A stretch of 64,000 nt of DNA, taken from Monodelphis domestica (Eukaryota; Chordata; Mammalia; Didelphimorphia; Didelphidae). How positions within the stretch are numbered: position 1 is the stretch's first letter; each line of letters starts with the position of its first letter. Both the position numbers and the translations under genes were made by a program. The notes under the pieces were generated by a model. The model ran no database searches and was not told the origin of the DNA. It saw nothing but the letters and a program-made list of their open reading frames with translations. Shown here one piece after another: positions 11,578 to 21,839 of this stretch. The DNA is taken from NCBI RefSeq assembly GCF_027887165.1, contig NC_077227.1, positions 85,024,102-85,088,101 of the forward strand. Reading direction: 5' to 3'.

Positions 11578-12385
11578 TGTAAACCTTAAAATTTCTTAGA
11601 CTTGTGAATGTTGGAAATTTCACCATTGGAAGGTTTCATGCTTGTAGGGAATTTCCTACTGATAGTGGGAACTCTATTGGAATGTGAACCCCATTGGCAA
11701 GGGAGGTTCCTCCTCCTCCCTTCTTAAGATTACTTTAGGACAGAAACCTTTTGCTGAACAATGGAAAGGGCTGCAGCATAGATCAAAATTTAATTATTCC
11801 AATCTCCACCCTACTCAGGGTAACAGGATTTAGGAAGGGCTGTAGGAAAGGATCAAGATTTAATTATTTGAGAATATGACCTTCAACAGACATGTGCAAA
11901 GCCACAGACCTCTGGGCAGTCCTGGGTTAAGCTAGAGCCACCATTGGCACAGGGAAGACATGGACAGTGATTGGTAGATGTGAGAACTGAGGGGAGGGAA
12001 CTTGGATGGTTTCCTTAAAGATAGAGGTGGTTGGTTGGAGAGGTGGTGCTTGGAGAGTCGGCTCTGAAGGAAGCTGGAGGTGGAGGCCCCTGAGACTGTT
12101 CTCCATTTTGGTCACGTAAGTGATAGGGACTGATCTCTTTCCTTTGCCTCAGCTATCTAAGGGCTTGGGCCTTTTGGCCCAGCCTAAACAGAGGGGGTAT
12201 TTAAGCCCTATTCCCCTCCCCTCCCCCTCCCCCCCTCTCTCATACTTTTCTTCCTCCTGTTTGTAATTAAACTCCATAAAAGGTTGACTGCTGACTTGAG
12301 TTTTCATTAAGGAATTACATAGCTGAATTCCTTGGCGACCTTAAATTAATATATATCAGTCTTTTAAAGTGATTTCCTTGTCACA
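11578..12385 (+). mobile_element. Solo LTR fossil (ERV1-like, about 808 bp)
   Basis: The block starts TGTAAACC. It carries TATTTAA at 12198-12204 and a C-rich tract, then ATTAAA near 12267, and ends CTTGTCACA. A 4-bp direct repeat ATGA at 11574-11577 and 12386-12389 would fit an ERV1-type target duplication. The right end is less certain than the left. The U3 part holds two similar blocks about 75 bp apart (GGGCTGCAGCATAGATC and GGGCTGTAGGAAAGGATC, each before TTTAATTATT). No internal retroviral region is present. Old, in RPP30 intron 5. Confidence 0.65.
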
Positions 12386-13206
12386 ATGAGGAGTATGTTG
12401 TCAGCCTTGGCCTATGTTAGCAGTTTTTCCCCCTTAATTGTACTTCCTTGTTACAAGGGAGGGTTACACTGGGCAGAATGTTATTTAGGAAATGACAATG
12501 AAATATAAAAACACTTTTTTGGACAGTGTGAGCTCTGGACTAGGAGTCAAACCACTAGCTTTCTCACTAAAAGCTCTAGAATAGCCCCAACTCTTCTGGA
12601 ATTTAGCTCATCTCAAAATGGTGGACCGGATTCCATGACTCTAAACCTTTAGTCTTTTCTAATATGGCATCCACAATAGCTTCCTCAAAGGTAAAATGAT
12701 TTTCTAGGCTCAAGCACAGTTGAATAGAAGACTACGAATCCTAAAGAAACTGCCAGTCTGTCAGACTGAAGCCCAGGAGTTCTCCATCAACAGTGTAGAG
12801 GAGTAAAAACCCCATACTCAGGATATTTAAAAGACAGCTTACATCATACACTGCTTTGAATTACAGGAGCATTTGATCCAGTGGGTTGAAGAGATTTTTA
12901 TAGTTTTTAGTTGTGCAAATGGTAGATGGAAAAGGTAGCCCTTAGACACTTGAGTTCTCACACATTTTTTTCCATTCAAAGACTAACATTTAATTTCATA
13001 CAGCAAGTGGAGAAATGTATTAGAATATAAAAACTCAGGGTGTTTATAGCAGCAAGTGAAACACTGGAAAATAAGTTTCAGTCAAAATTAGATTTGAATG
13101 TGCAAAATATCCCTAATTCAAAGAATATTTCCAATATGGCACAAATTCTGTCTATTAACACTAATATCTAAACTTAGTAACCATAATGAAAAAAATTTTT
13201 ACTTAC
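12386..13206. other. RPP30 intron 5, no assignable feature
   Basis: AT-rich intron leading to the exon 5 donor on the minus strand. Nothing else is recognised. Confidence 0.4.
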
Positions 13207-13278
13207 ATGGAAAAGTTTTTCTGTCTTAGGAAAAACTGCAACAATGTCATATAGCTTGACACGAGAAGATGTTGCTCT
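13207..13278 (-). CDS. RPP30: RPP30 coding exon 5 (residues 91-114)
   Basis: On the minus strand a pyrimidine-rich acceptor ending CACAACAG precedes 24 codons in phase 0, followed by a GTAAGT donor. The peptide starts RATSSRVKLYDIVAVFPKTE and ends KLFH. This is the p30 segment that in human reads RATSSRARLYDVVAVFPKTEKLFH. No stop, frameshift or odd codon is present. It joins exon 4 across a 4.0 kb intron and exon 6 across a 4.8 kb intron, both full of repeats. Confidence 0.96.
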
Positions 13279-13499
13279 CTGTTGTGAAAAAAGAAAAAAT
13301 ATCTTTATAAGAGCAATATGCGCTCTACTTTCACATTTCAGTGGAATTGTGCTACTGAAATTTCCGCAATGCAATTACAGAAAGAGCAGCAAACATTAAC
13401 CAGTACTTTTGTAAAGTAAAAAAACTCCTATTTATGAGTTGTCTACAGATTGACAGCTTTTAACTCTTCGTTTTCAACAAAAAGTGTGAACTGAATAAT

Positions 13500-13900
13500 T
13501 TTAATTTGAAGACTCTGGAGTAGGTGCAAAGAGGCCTGAGATACAGAAATGGTTCTTGCTTTTGAAGGGTTTGCAGTTTTAGCCAAGGAGTATACAGCCC
13601 ATTCAGTCAAAAAGGAGTTTCAGGATAAAGTCAGCTCTAAACATTGAGAATTGAGAAGTAGATAGTGCTCAGAATGAAAACCAGCTTAACTAAAAGGTTA
13701 AGGTGTTTAGACTTTACCCTCCAGGCAATGGAAAGCTGCTCATGTCTAAGAGGAATTATCTATATGTAGAAAGCAAAGTTTTAGGATGATTTATTTGTCA
13801 GTGGGATGGATTAGAGGGAAAGACTGTAAGCAGGAAAACTATATTAACAGTTTAGTCATGAAGTAAGAACTAGACACATCACTACTGACCACATTTCTTC
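13500..13900 (+). repeat. Ancient interspersed repeat, family unassigned
   Basis: Blocks such as GTTTAGACTTTACCCTCCAGG and TTTTAGGATGATTTATTTGTC resemble two other places in the window (27090-27440 and 41680-42060). A known mammal-wide repeat is likely, but I cannot name it safely. Confidence 0.4.
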
Positions 13901-14099
13901 CTCAAGAAACCAAAAGGAACTGTGAAGAGTTGATCAGGGTCAGCTGAAAATATGTTATTTTTGAGTCCCCTCTGTCTCCTCCTGAAACCTTTCTCATCAT
14001 TTAAAATGGGCTAAAATTCCTTTAGCAGGGGATGAAGTTTTACTAATTTCTTCTTTCTTTCATTTAAATCACTACACTAACTGCTTCCCTATGATCTAT

Positions 14100-15495
14100 A
14101 AACACACACACAAATCCTCACTCCTTCTAGCCATGTCTATCTCTTTACTCCCTTTTCTGGCTAATTGCCTTTGAGAAGGTTGTCTGCAACAGATGCCTCC
14201 ACTTCCTTCCCTTTCATTCCCTTCTTACCTCTTAACAATCTAGCTTTTGATCTTATTCAACTGAAACTACTTTCTCCCAAATCACCAATTACTTTTTAGT
14301 TGGCAAATCTAATAGCCTTTTCTCAGTTCTTCATCCTTCTTAACTTCTCTGAATCACTCTCTTCTCCCTGATACTTTTTTCCTCTATGTTTTTGTGACTG
14401 TGCTCTTTCTATATGTCTGATTAGTCTTCTTCAGTATCTGGCTGGATCTTCATTCAAGTCACACCAATTAACCACAGGGATCTTGTGGGAATCTGTATTG
14501 GGTCCTCTTCTCCTTCTATGCTTTTTCACTTGGTGAATATATCAGCAATCTTGGATTTAACTGTAATCTCTATGCTGATGATTTTCTGGTTTGTTTTTCT
14601 AGCCCTAACTTTTTGCTGACCTCTAGTCTGGCATCTCCCATAGCTTAATGAAAATTCAAACTTAATGTCCTATAGACATCTTCAACTCAGCATGTAATGG
14701 AACTCAGAATCTGTTTCCAATTCTCCCTTCTTCCTACCTTTCCTATTAATGCTGAAAGTACCACCATTCTCCCAGTCACCTATGCCTACTTCAATATCCC
14801 TCTGATGCACACACAAATACATTCTGTCTCTATCTCTGTGCACACACAAATGTGCACACACACACCCTGCCTCCCCTCCCCCATTCAATCAGTTGCTAAG
14901 ACCTGTTGTTTCTACCTTCATAAGATCTCTCATACACACTACCTTTTCTCCTATGACACTGCTGCCACCTTGGTGCAGGCTCTCATCTTTTCACACCTGG
15001 TGGAGAAGCCAACTTATCTCAAGTTTCTCCCCACTACAGTTCATCTTCCTTTTAGATATCTGACCATGCCACCCCTCTTCAATCAACTCCAATTGCTCTC
15101 TATTGCCTCTATGATCAAATAAAATCCTTTCTTTTGTTTTTAAAGCCATTCATGACCTGGTCACTTCTTACCTTTCCAGTATTCTTATACTTTACTCCTC
15201 ACTCTCCAACTCACAGACTTGAGTCCAGTGTCACCAACCTCTTTGCCTTCTCCATATCTTGACTCCAGACTTTTTTGTTGTCCTCCATGCCTGGCACTCT
15301 ATCCTTCATCTCTGCCTCCTTTCAAGTCTCATTTAAAGGCCAACTTTTCTGATATATATCTTGTCTGTACTTGCTTATTTGTATGTTATTTTCTCCACTA
15401 GTCTGTAAGCTCCTCACCTGAGAGCAAGGGCTGGCTTTTGTCTTTCTTTGTATCCCCACTGCTAGGTATACTAACTGGCATAAATGCTTGTGGTC
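14100..15495 (+). mobile_element. L2-type (CR1 clade) LINE, 3' part
   Basis: The plus strand follows L2 ORF2 and the 3' end in order. It shows CTCTATGCTGATGATTTTCTG (the YADD motif of reverse transcriptase, as LYADDF), CATCTTCAACTCAGCATGTA, then a frame reading SVAKTCCFYLHKIS typical of L2, GACCATGCCACCCC, and the 3' end TAAGCTCCTCACCTGAGAGCA...ATAAATGCTTG. A CA-rich insertion lies near 14805-14875. The ORF is broken; ancient, in RPP30 intron 4. Confidence 0.85.
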
Positions 15496-15897
15496 CAACT
15501 CTGATATCAGTGATAAAAATCTGGAACAAAAAGGGCTAGCTTTAAGGAATAGCTAAAATTAAGTGGTAACAAATTAGATTAATAAATGTAAATGACTAAA
15601 GAAGTTTGGTTTGGGCAGGGTTAAGAGAACAGGACTCTGGATATCTACAAAAATTAAGGTGGATGGGAGAAAGGGAAGCATAGAGGCAACTGAGAAGGCA
15701 TATATAACTAATAATATATTATCCTGTAGTCAAATGAGAAATTGGGACTTAAAGGGAAAAGTTTTTCCAAGGATTTTTGCATTGTTGGCATTTCCCACCC
15801 CCAGCATAACAAATAGATATACTCCAAGAACACTTCCTTTTCTTTCTGAAGTTTTGCATCTCTAAAGAAAAACAATTTTATAAGCAAACTACATTTT

Positions 15898-16041
15898 TAA
15901 AAAACCTTACCTTATACCTTAAAATCAATATTGTATATTGGTTCCAAGGCAAAAGAGCAGTAAGGGCTAGGCAAGTGGGGATTAAGTGGCATGCCCAGGT
16001 TCACATAGATAGGAAGTATAAGAGCCACCTAGCAGCCTATT
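15898..16041 (-). mobile_element. Marsupial SINE1-like copy, antisense, with target duplication
   Basis: Reads as the reverse complement of SINE1 (AAACCTTACCTTATACC, GGTTCCAAGGCAAAAGAGCA, GGCATGCCCAGGTTCACA, AGCCACCTAGCAGCC). It is flanked by diverged copies GCAAACTACATTTTT (15884) and GCAAACTGCATATTA (16042), a likely target-site duplication. RPP30 intron 4. Confidence 0.8.
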
Positions 16042-16479
16042 GCAAACTGCATATTAAAATATTTTCTTGTATTAACACAAGAATGACATAAGAAATATAA
16101 AGGAAACTAAAAAATTAAATCCAAGACTATAAAGTAGTAAGTCCAGAAACCCCAGAATGTTATATATTTTACCAAATCTCTGCACTCCTCTTTTTATTCT
16201 CATGACAACTATATTTCCAGAAATTTTATGTAGGGGGATAGGAGACTAAGATTGAGCATCTGAACAAGGAGTTAAACATCAAAGAGGAAAACCAGCCATC
16301 TCCCTCCCACATCTAGAACACAATTAATATTTCATTTCTTTTCCTGGGTGGCAATAAAGGCTATTGTAGTCTCACTGGATTTGGGTATTGAAATCATTGG
16401 CATAAATCAGCTGCTGTCTTTTCTTTCCAGCTACCTTGTACTATTTGTATTCCTTTCAGATTTACTCTACATAATATAC

Positions 16480-16645
16480 TTACATTTATTCTGTATATAT
16501 TTGTATGTATGCTTCTTTCTCCCTTAGAATTTAAATTCCTTCAAAGTAGGGAAGATTTCATTTCTTGTATCTGTATTTCCAATGGCTAGTATAAGTACCA
16601 CAGCCAGTGCTTAATAAATACTTGGTGCTTTACTGCAAGGAACTT
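16480..16645 (+). mobile_element. L2 3' end fragment
   Basis: TTTAAATTCCTTCAAAGTAGG, CTTGTATCTGTATTTCCAATG, then GTGCTTAATAAATACTTGGTG: the conserved L2 tail, diverged. Confidence 0.65.
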
Positions 16646-17268
16646 TGGTTCTTACTTTCTAGGTGTAAAACTTCATGGTAAAACTTTCGTCAAATCTCTG
16701 GCCTTTAACCCATTTCCCATCCCATTTTACAATGGAGAAAAATGACCAAATCATTTCTAAAACTCTTTCAAGCTTTATAATGCTGTGAAGAACCTGAAAC
16801 CAAACTTTCTTCACATTACAATTCTATCTGGGATCTTTCCCACCTTTCTTCAACAGCTGGGTTTTGCAAGCTGAAACTGGAATCAGCTGCAATGACATGC
16901 TTGGCTGAGTAGGAGCATGACAGTAAGCCAAAGGTAGCATGCTAACACAGCTTCAAAATGACTTAGGGTGTTTAAAAAATTGTCCATTTTGTTACAAAGG
17001 AACTTTCTTCCCAGAGAATCTATGAATCATAGAAGGTACCTCTCTGACTGGTGTGGACAATGCAGGCTGCAGGAACTCTGAAAAATTAGACATCAATTTG
17101 ACCGTGGATGATCAGAAAAACCTTTGTAAAACAGATAGTATGATAGGATATATTAAAACTGTGAGAAGATGAAAAGCTATTCCTTGTAATACTATTAAAT
17201 CTCATTTGAAGGGGAAAAAAAATCAAAAGTATACTATGAAATGTTAAAGGAAAAAAAGAATGACTTAC

Positions 17269-17343
17269 CAGAACATTGCAGTGTGATGGATCTGATACTA
17301 TTAGTGTCAGTCTACTTAAAATTTTAATTGGTTTCGATTTCCC
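17269..17343 (-). CDS. RPP30: RPP30 coding exon 4 (residues 66-90)
   Basis: The minus-strand exon has acceptor CCTATAG and donor GTAAGTC. It encodes 25 residues in phase 0, beginning GKSKPIKILSRLTLIVSDPS and ending HCNVL. The human counterpart, from memory, is GKSRPIKILTRLTIIVSDPSHCNVL, the same length. It is separated from exon 3 by an intron of only 424 bp, the shortest in the visible gene. Confidence 0.96.
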
Positions 17344-17767
17344 CTATAGGTAAAAGAATTCATTTTTTTATTTTTTTCTTCACTAGAGAAAAATATTAGC
17401 TAAAAGAAATAGCAGAAGAAAGAATATCAAGAACTTTTTTTATTACACTGATTGAGTAAGCACAGTACTATTAAACCCTATGAGAGAAACAGAAAAATAA
17501 AATGTAATTTTTATCCTCAAGTATCATATAATATAGTGGGAGAAACACAGTGAAACATATTTTGTTGAGACAGAACAGAATATAATTAACTATCTTCTTT
17601 ACTATGGTCCAAAATTGCTTCAGGAGGTCAGAGAGGAGGGAATATAAAGAGTGCTGTGGTATTTAAAGCATGCTAAAAGGAGATGGGAAATTACTGTGGA
17701 TGAGAATGATACTGATCAAATATATCTATCAGATACTTAGTTCTCTGAACATAAAAATGACACCTAC

Positions 17768-17824
17768 CTGGACAATAGGTAAAGAGGAAAAGAGCTCAGA
17801 AGGAACTATTGGTTTGTCAATTTC
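17768..17824 (-). CDS. RPP30: RPP30 coding exon 3 (residues 47-65)
   Basis: The 57-base minus-strand exon has acceptor TTGTAG and donor GTAGGTG. It encodes EIDKPIVPSELFSSLPIVQ, against human EIEKPVAVSELFTTLPIVQ. The length is identical and both junctions are in phase 0. It is the least conserved of the visible exons but keeps the SELF..LPIVQ core. It is too short to recognise without the flanking exons, which fix frame and order. Confidence 0.93.
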
Positions 17825-18699
17825 CTACAAGATAAAAACAGCCAAACCCAAATTGAGTAAATTAATCAAAAGTAGTAGGAACAAGAAATAAAAAATTAAA
17901 TCTACTAAGTTATATTGGTTATATATTGGCATATGGCCTTTCAGAAAAATTAATGAAACAGATCTTTAGACCTAAGTGAAAGTGATGGGATAGCATGGAA
18001 GGAACATAATTCTCAGGTTACAAGAGCAATCCACAATAGAATAAAGAATGTTAAATACACATAGAAAGGTAACTTAAAAAAAAAAGTGTATTAATTTTGA
18101 AAAAAATACTCATATCCAGTCCAATTATAGTTAGCTCTTTAAAACGTATAAAGCCTTTAATACAAAGCCAAAACATTTTACTCAGAAATTTCTTTAACTC
18201 AATAAATTATTCCAATAACTATTTTCTAGTTGTGTATACTCAGCACATTCTCATGACTAAGGTTTATGCTAGAAATAATTTTATTAAATTAGTTCTATCA
18301 TTCTATTCCCTCACAGTTAGTAAACCATATTAGGAGAGCATCTAATCCTGAATTACCTCTGGGTTATTTCCTATAACTCAGCATGTATATTCCTTTAACA
18401 GACAGGGGTGGCTGTAGGTAAGAGTCAGCACCTTAATACACAGGATAGCTAGAAGCTATCCTGAAAATGTAGTCTTCAGTACTTCAAAAGATGTGTTCAC
18501 TTTTTATATCCTTCTATCACTGTGCCCTGAAATCCATTAATGTTTTGGAAAAAAGTTTAAAGCACAGCTATAGCCAGAAAAGGGAATTATCATGTGTCAG
18601 TCAATCTTCTGGGGAAAAGTCTCTGAATTTAGCCAGGAGGGTTTTTGGATGACATCCCCTAAAGACCTGCCAGAGGCTGTGTGTCATTGGCATATCTTT

Positions 18700-18810
18700 T
18701 GTAAAGCCAAAGTCACTTTCCTATTCTGAGTTTCTTGAGAGAAGGAACTGTTTTTGTTGTATTCCTAGACCTGTACTTGGCATATAGAAGGGGTTTGTAT
18801 GGGCTAGAGA
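18700..18810 (+). mobile_element. L2 3' tail fragment
   Basis: GTTTCTTGAGAGAAGGAACTG followed by TTGTATTCCTAGACCTGTAC and TTGGCATATAGAAG, the standard L2 tail order. RPP30 intron 2. Confidence 0.5.
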
Positions 18811-19078
18811 GCTTTGTGGAGAAAGTATGCTTATGTTACAGATACTTTCAAGTATTGAATTAATTCCTACCTTAAGTATTCAGAAAATCTTTGAGAAACT
18901 CAAATTAAGTAAACAGAGTAGGGACTTTTATAATCTTTTTGAATAAATGAGAAAAAGTCCAAGCTTTCTGTGCTTAATTAAAATGCAAGTTTTTAAGTAG
19001 CTTCTGCCACAGAAAAAATACAAAGAGGCTGAAATATAGTATTGCTTTGTTATTTAGGCAAAAACACTAAGAAATTAC

Positions 19079-19134
19079 CTGTTTCTTTTCCTTAAAGTCC
19101 ACAACATGATTAATGGCAACAGTTGAATATCCAA
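19079..19134 (-). CDS. RPP30: RPP30 coding exon 2 (residues 28-46)
   Basis: The 56-base minus-strand exon has a pyrimidine-rich acceptor ending TCTTAG and donor GTAATT. It starts in phase 1, completing a leucine codon split with exon 1 (C|TT). It encodes LGYSTVAINHVVDFKEKKQ, against human LGYSVVAINHIVDFKEKKQ from memory. Intron 1 is 1.55 kb and intron 2 is 1.25 kb. Confidence 0.95.
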
Positions 19135-19611
19135 CTAAGAAAAATAAACATAAGGTTAAATACCATATTCCTCTCCTAGAAGTGACAAAGAACTTTACAT
19201 GTCTATATGGAAAGATTATATGGCATTGATGTAGCACTAATCAATCAGAAACTATACATTCCTTTTCTTTAACTACAAGTTTCTTTCATGTACAGTAAAC
19301 CCAGAGGACAAGGGTTTTATTTAAACAAAAGTTTTGTTTATTTACATATTTATACATACTTTGCAACTCCCCTCAACAAATATAATCTTCTGCATAATGT
19401 TTAATCAATAAATTTGACAACTGCAGTAATCAGAACAATTTTAGTTTTAAAGAAATGAGTAAGAGTTGACTAAGAATAAACCAAGCATCTGTCATTTCTC
19501 ATAGACAAATGTAGTTTAGGGAGTATCTCTGTATTAATTCTTTTATAATTCTCTTGGCTTACTATGACAAAAAACACATAAAGCCAGATATCCAATTGAG
19601 GAAACCCAGTG

Positions 19612-19790
19612 AACCTGCTGTGATGGCAAGGAATGGATTCTGAATCAAAGAATTTAGTTTCAAATAGGGACTCTGTAACTTACTACCAGTATGAGCATGG
19701 TTAATTCATTTATCTTTGGTTGACCATGAACTTCAGTTTTCTTATTTGTAAAATGATAGGGTCAAGTTCTTGGGTTTCTAAATCGGTAAC
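19612..19790 (+). mobile_element. MIR SINE fossil
   Basis: Contains GATTCTGAATCAAAGAATTT, ACTTACTACCAGTATGAGC, CTTCAGTTTTCTTATTTGTA and AAAATGATAGGG in MIR order. RPP30 intron 1. Confidence 0.6.
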
Positions 19791-20194
19791 CTCAAGGAGG
19801 TGGCTTTACTAAACAAAGACCAGAAAACACAGTATTCCAAACAATGAGTTTCTATTTACATTTAGCACAGCCGTCTAGGAATCAATTAGGCCATTCATTG
19901 CCCTCTCTGGGTTGCCTAAATCAATTCCTGGAGATAGGAATTAAGGGGAAAACAATGCGGTCTCTGCCCACCTAGGCAGAAAGACAGAAAATCGAAAAAT
20001 AGGGACATGCATAAAAGTGGAACCAGATCCTCCAGTGACTTCCACGAGCTGACACGATGGAAGTATCCTTATCTGGGCTGAGAGTCACTGTAATTTGGGG
20101 CACATCACTTTACTAAGAAGCCCTAGCTTCTACTGTGTATCGGCATACTGTAACTTTATAACGGTAGTCAATGATATCGTGCTTTAGAGTTGCA

Positions 20195-20470
20195 AAACAT
20201 GCGTACTATCCCTGAATCCTTAGAATCCTGGGAGGGTAGTAAAACCTGTATTATCCCCATTTTACATATAAGGAAAATTGATTCTAACATTTTTGGCGAC
20301 AGACTCCTAGACTGTCAGGGTCAGAAAGGTCTTTAGTCACCTGGTTCTTCTTTTACAAAGAAGGAAACCGAAGAAAGGTAAAGGTATGTAACTTGCCCGA
20401 GGTCACCCAACGAAGGAACAGCAGAGTTTGGTCTTCCACCCTGGCCCCTACGTGGTGCTGCCTCAACCTA
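20195..20470 (-). mobile_element. MIR-like fossil, antisense
   Basis: CCCCATTTTACATATAAGGAA and a second block AAGAAGGAAACCGAAG...GTAACTTGCCCGAGGTCACCC read as reverse-complement MIR, possibly two pieces. It abuts the RPP30 CpG-rich region. Confidence 0.5.
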
Positions 20471-20686
20471 GTGTAGGGGATTGGACTAGAGGCCTGATGA
20501 GGTCCCCAGTTCTCGAACACCCCGACTGGCCCGTCCCTCCCCCCACGTGGCTCTCCTGCCTCCAAAGCCCGCAGGGGCTGAGCCTCCTCCCCCTCAATGT
20601 TTAGGAACCTGTAAAGAGAATATCGCAAAGGGTTCACGCCGCCCCGTGTGCCTCCCACCCTATCCTACTCCACGAGGGGCACTCAC

Positions 20687-20768
20687 GGTGAGCTGCATTC
20701 TCCACAAGCCCTTTAAGTGCTTTAGTGTCTGAGCTCTTCCTTAGGTTCAAATCCACAAACACAGCCAT
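20687..20768 (-). CDS. RPP30: RPP30 coding exon 1 with start codon (residues 1-27)
   Basis: The minus-strand ATG has G at -3 and G at +4, a strong initiation context. It opens 27 codons plus one base, MAVFVDLNLRKSSDTKALKG... to ...ENAAH, ending at a GTGAGT donor. The human protein begins MAVFADLDLRAGSDLKALRG, so start and exon length agree. With exons 2-6, 144 of about 268 residues are present and the reading frame is intact, so this is a functional-looking gene and not a processed copy. The start lies in a CpG-rich promoter, and the divergent neighbour is HTR7, whose ATG is 13.2 kb away on the other strand. Confidence 0.95.
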
Positions 20769-20776
20769 ACCGGTAC

Positions 20777-20782
20777 CACGTG
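20777..20782. promoter_or_regulatory. E-box CACGTG just upstream of RPP30 start
   Basis: A palindromic CACGTG, extended as CCACGTGAC, lies about 10 bases upstream of the RPP30 ATG. It is a consensus site for USF, MYC/MAX and related factors. Its closeness to the ATG means it would be in the 5' UTR or at the start site. Confidence 0.5.
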
Positions 20783-20862
20783 ACGAATGACGTATTTGCG
20801 TGGCCTCGGCGCAGCCGCCAGGGTACTTTCCTTACCCCACCCCTTCACTTCCGTCTCCTTGT

Positions 20863-20881
20863 GCATTCTGGGAGTTGTAGT
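20863..20881 (-). promoter_or_regulatory. ZNF143/STAF binding site (SBS) in RPP30 promoter
   Basis: On the minus strand this reads ACTACAACTCCCAGAATGC. It differs by one base from the composite STAF element ACTACAATTCCCAGAATGC known from many mammalian promoters. It lies 95-113 bp upstream of the RPP30 ATG and in the same orientation. ZNF143 also drives Pol III snRNA-type genes, including the RNase P RNA gene, which makes a shared control of RNA and protein subunits an attractive inference. Confidence 0.8.
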
Positions 20882-21128
20882 TTCTGTTTGGTCTCAAAGC
20901 GGATTCCATCCTCTCTCTCCTTTCTTCCCTTCTTCAGTCTTCCCCAAAAATATTATTCAAAGCTCGGGAACTTTTCTCGTTCATCCAATCACAAGAAGTT
21001 GTGAAGATAAGAGGAACCCTGAGAAAGCGTGTTCCTGAATGGTCTGACTGGTCCCGGCGCCTCCATCCGAAGATCGGGAACTATTGGTCAGCTCAGTAGC
21101 TTACTACACTCTGGCTTCCGGAAGTCTA

Positions 21129-21142
21129 GTTTCCATGGTAAC
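21129..21142. promoter_or_regulatory. Perfect RFX X-box
   Basis: GTTTCCATGGTAAC fits the palindromic RFX consensus GTNNCC(AT)GGNAAC in every constrained position. It lies about 360 bp upstream of the RPP30 ATG at the distal edge of the CpG-rich region, beside an ETS-like CCGGAAGT. Occupancy is inferred from sequence only. Confidence 0.65.
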
Positions 21143-21539
21143 CGGAGGTTACTCCAAATTCTTTCTTGTCTTCCCGCCCCACCCCTCCCTGCTCTGAACG
21201 GATCCGAGCTGGCTGGAACTCTCAGCCCCAGTACTTGAGCTCTCCCTACCGGGCTGAGTAGAGAGAAGCATGGAACAAGAGAGGAGTTGAGCTTAGAGAG
21301 ATGCACTGAAAAGTAGTCCATGAGTTTTTTTTTTTTATTTCGTGAAGTGAAAAGCAGAAATCACATCCATTCATTCGGGAATAATAGGCTATACACAACT
21401 TATGGGGTTCCTTTGCATCTAAGTGTAGTAGAAATAAAGGGTGCAGGATTTAGAGTCTAGAGAGTCTGGCTTTGGATCTCAGTTGCACCAATTCCCTGTT
21501 TATTATTTCCAATTCAAACTGTATTATTGTGTTTATGCA

Positions 21540-21670
21540 TAGTTGTATGCATGTTGTCTCCTTTAGACAGAGCACCTTGAGAGCTGGGCCTGTCTTTTAC
21601 TTTCCTTTGTATTCCCAGTTCTTAGCATTTAATGAATGTTCACTGACCAAGAATGTTACTTACTGCCAGA
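21540..21670 (+). mobile_element. L2 3' tail fragment
   Basis: GAGCACCTTGAGAGCTGGGCC, TTTGTATTCCCAGTTCTTAG and AATGAATGTTCACTGACC follow the L2 3' consensus. Confidence 0.55.
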
Positions 21671-21839
21671 CAAGTTATCCTTTGTGCCTAATCTACAAAT
21701 GAAGTTAGCTCCTTTTTGCCTCTGATAAAGTATAAACTCCTCTCTTTAGATTTTAAAGTCTTTCACAGCTTCCCCCCATCTTTTTTAATATTATTTATTT
21801 TTCACTGAAAAAAGTTACAATATTTTCCTCTCCTGCTCC

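Larger units (their letters stand above)
20400..21240 (-). promoter_or_regulatory. RPP30: RPP30 CpG-rich promoter region
   Basis: GC and CpG density rise sharply here against AT-rich flanks, around and upstream of the RPP30 ATG. There is no obvious TATA box. Visible sites are listed separately: STAF/ZNF143, E-box and RFX X-box. There are also CCAAT boxes at 20985-20989 (plus) and 21083-21087 (as ATTGG), and an ETS-type CCGGAAGT at 21118-21125. This is the usual make-up of a housekeeping TATA-less promoter and fits a ubiquitous RNase P subunit. The exact transcription start is not visible. Such promoters often fire in both directions, but no plus-strand exon can be supported. Confidence 0.8.

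Noticed and set aside
14697-15122. Plus-strand ORF of 141 codons
   Set aside because: Its SVAKTCCFYLHKIS stretch places it in an L2 reverse transcriptase fossil; it is not a host gene.
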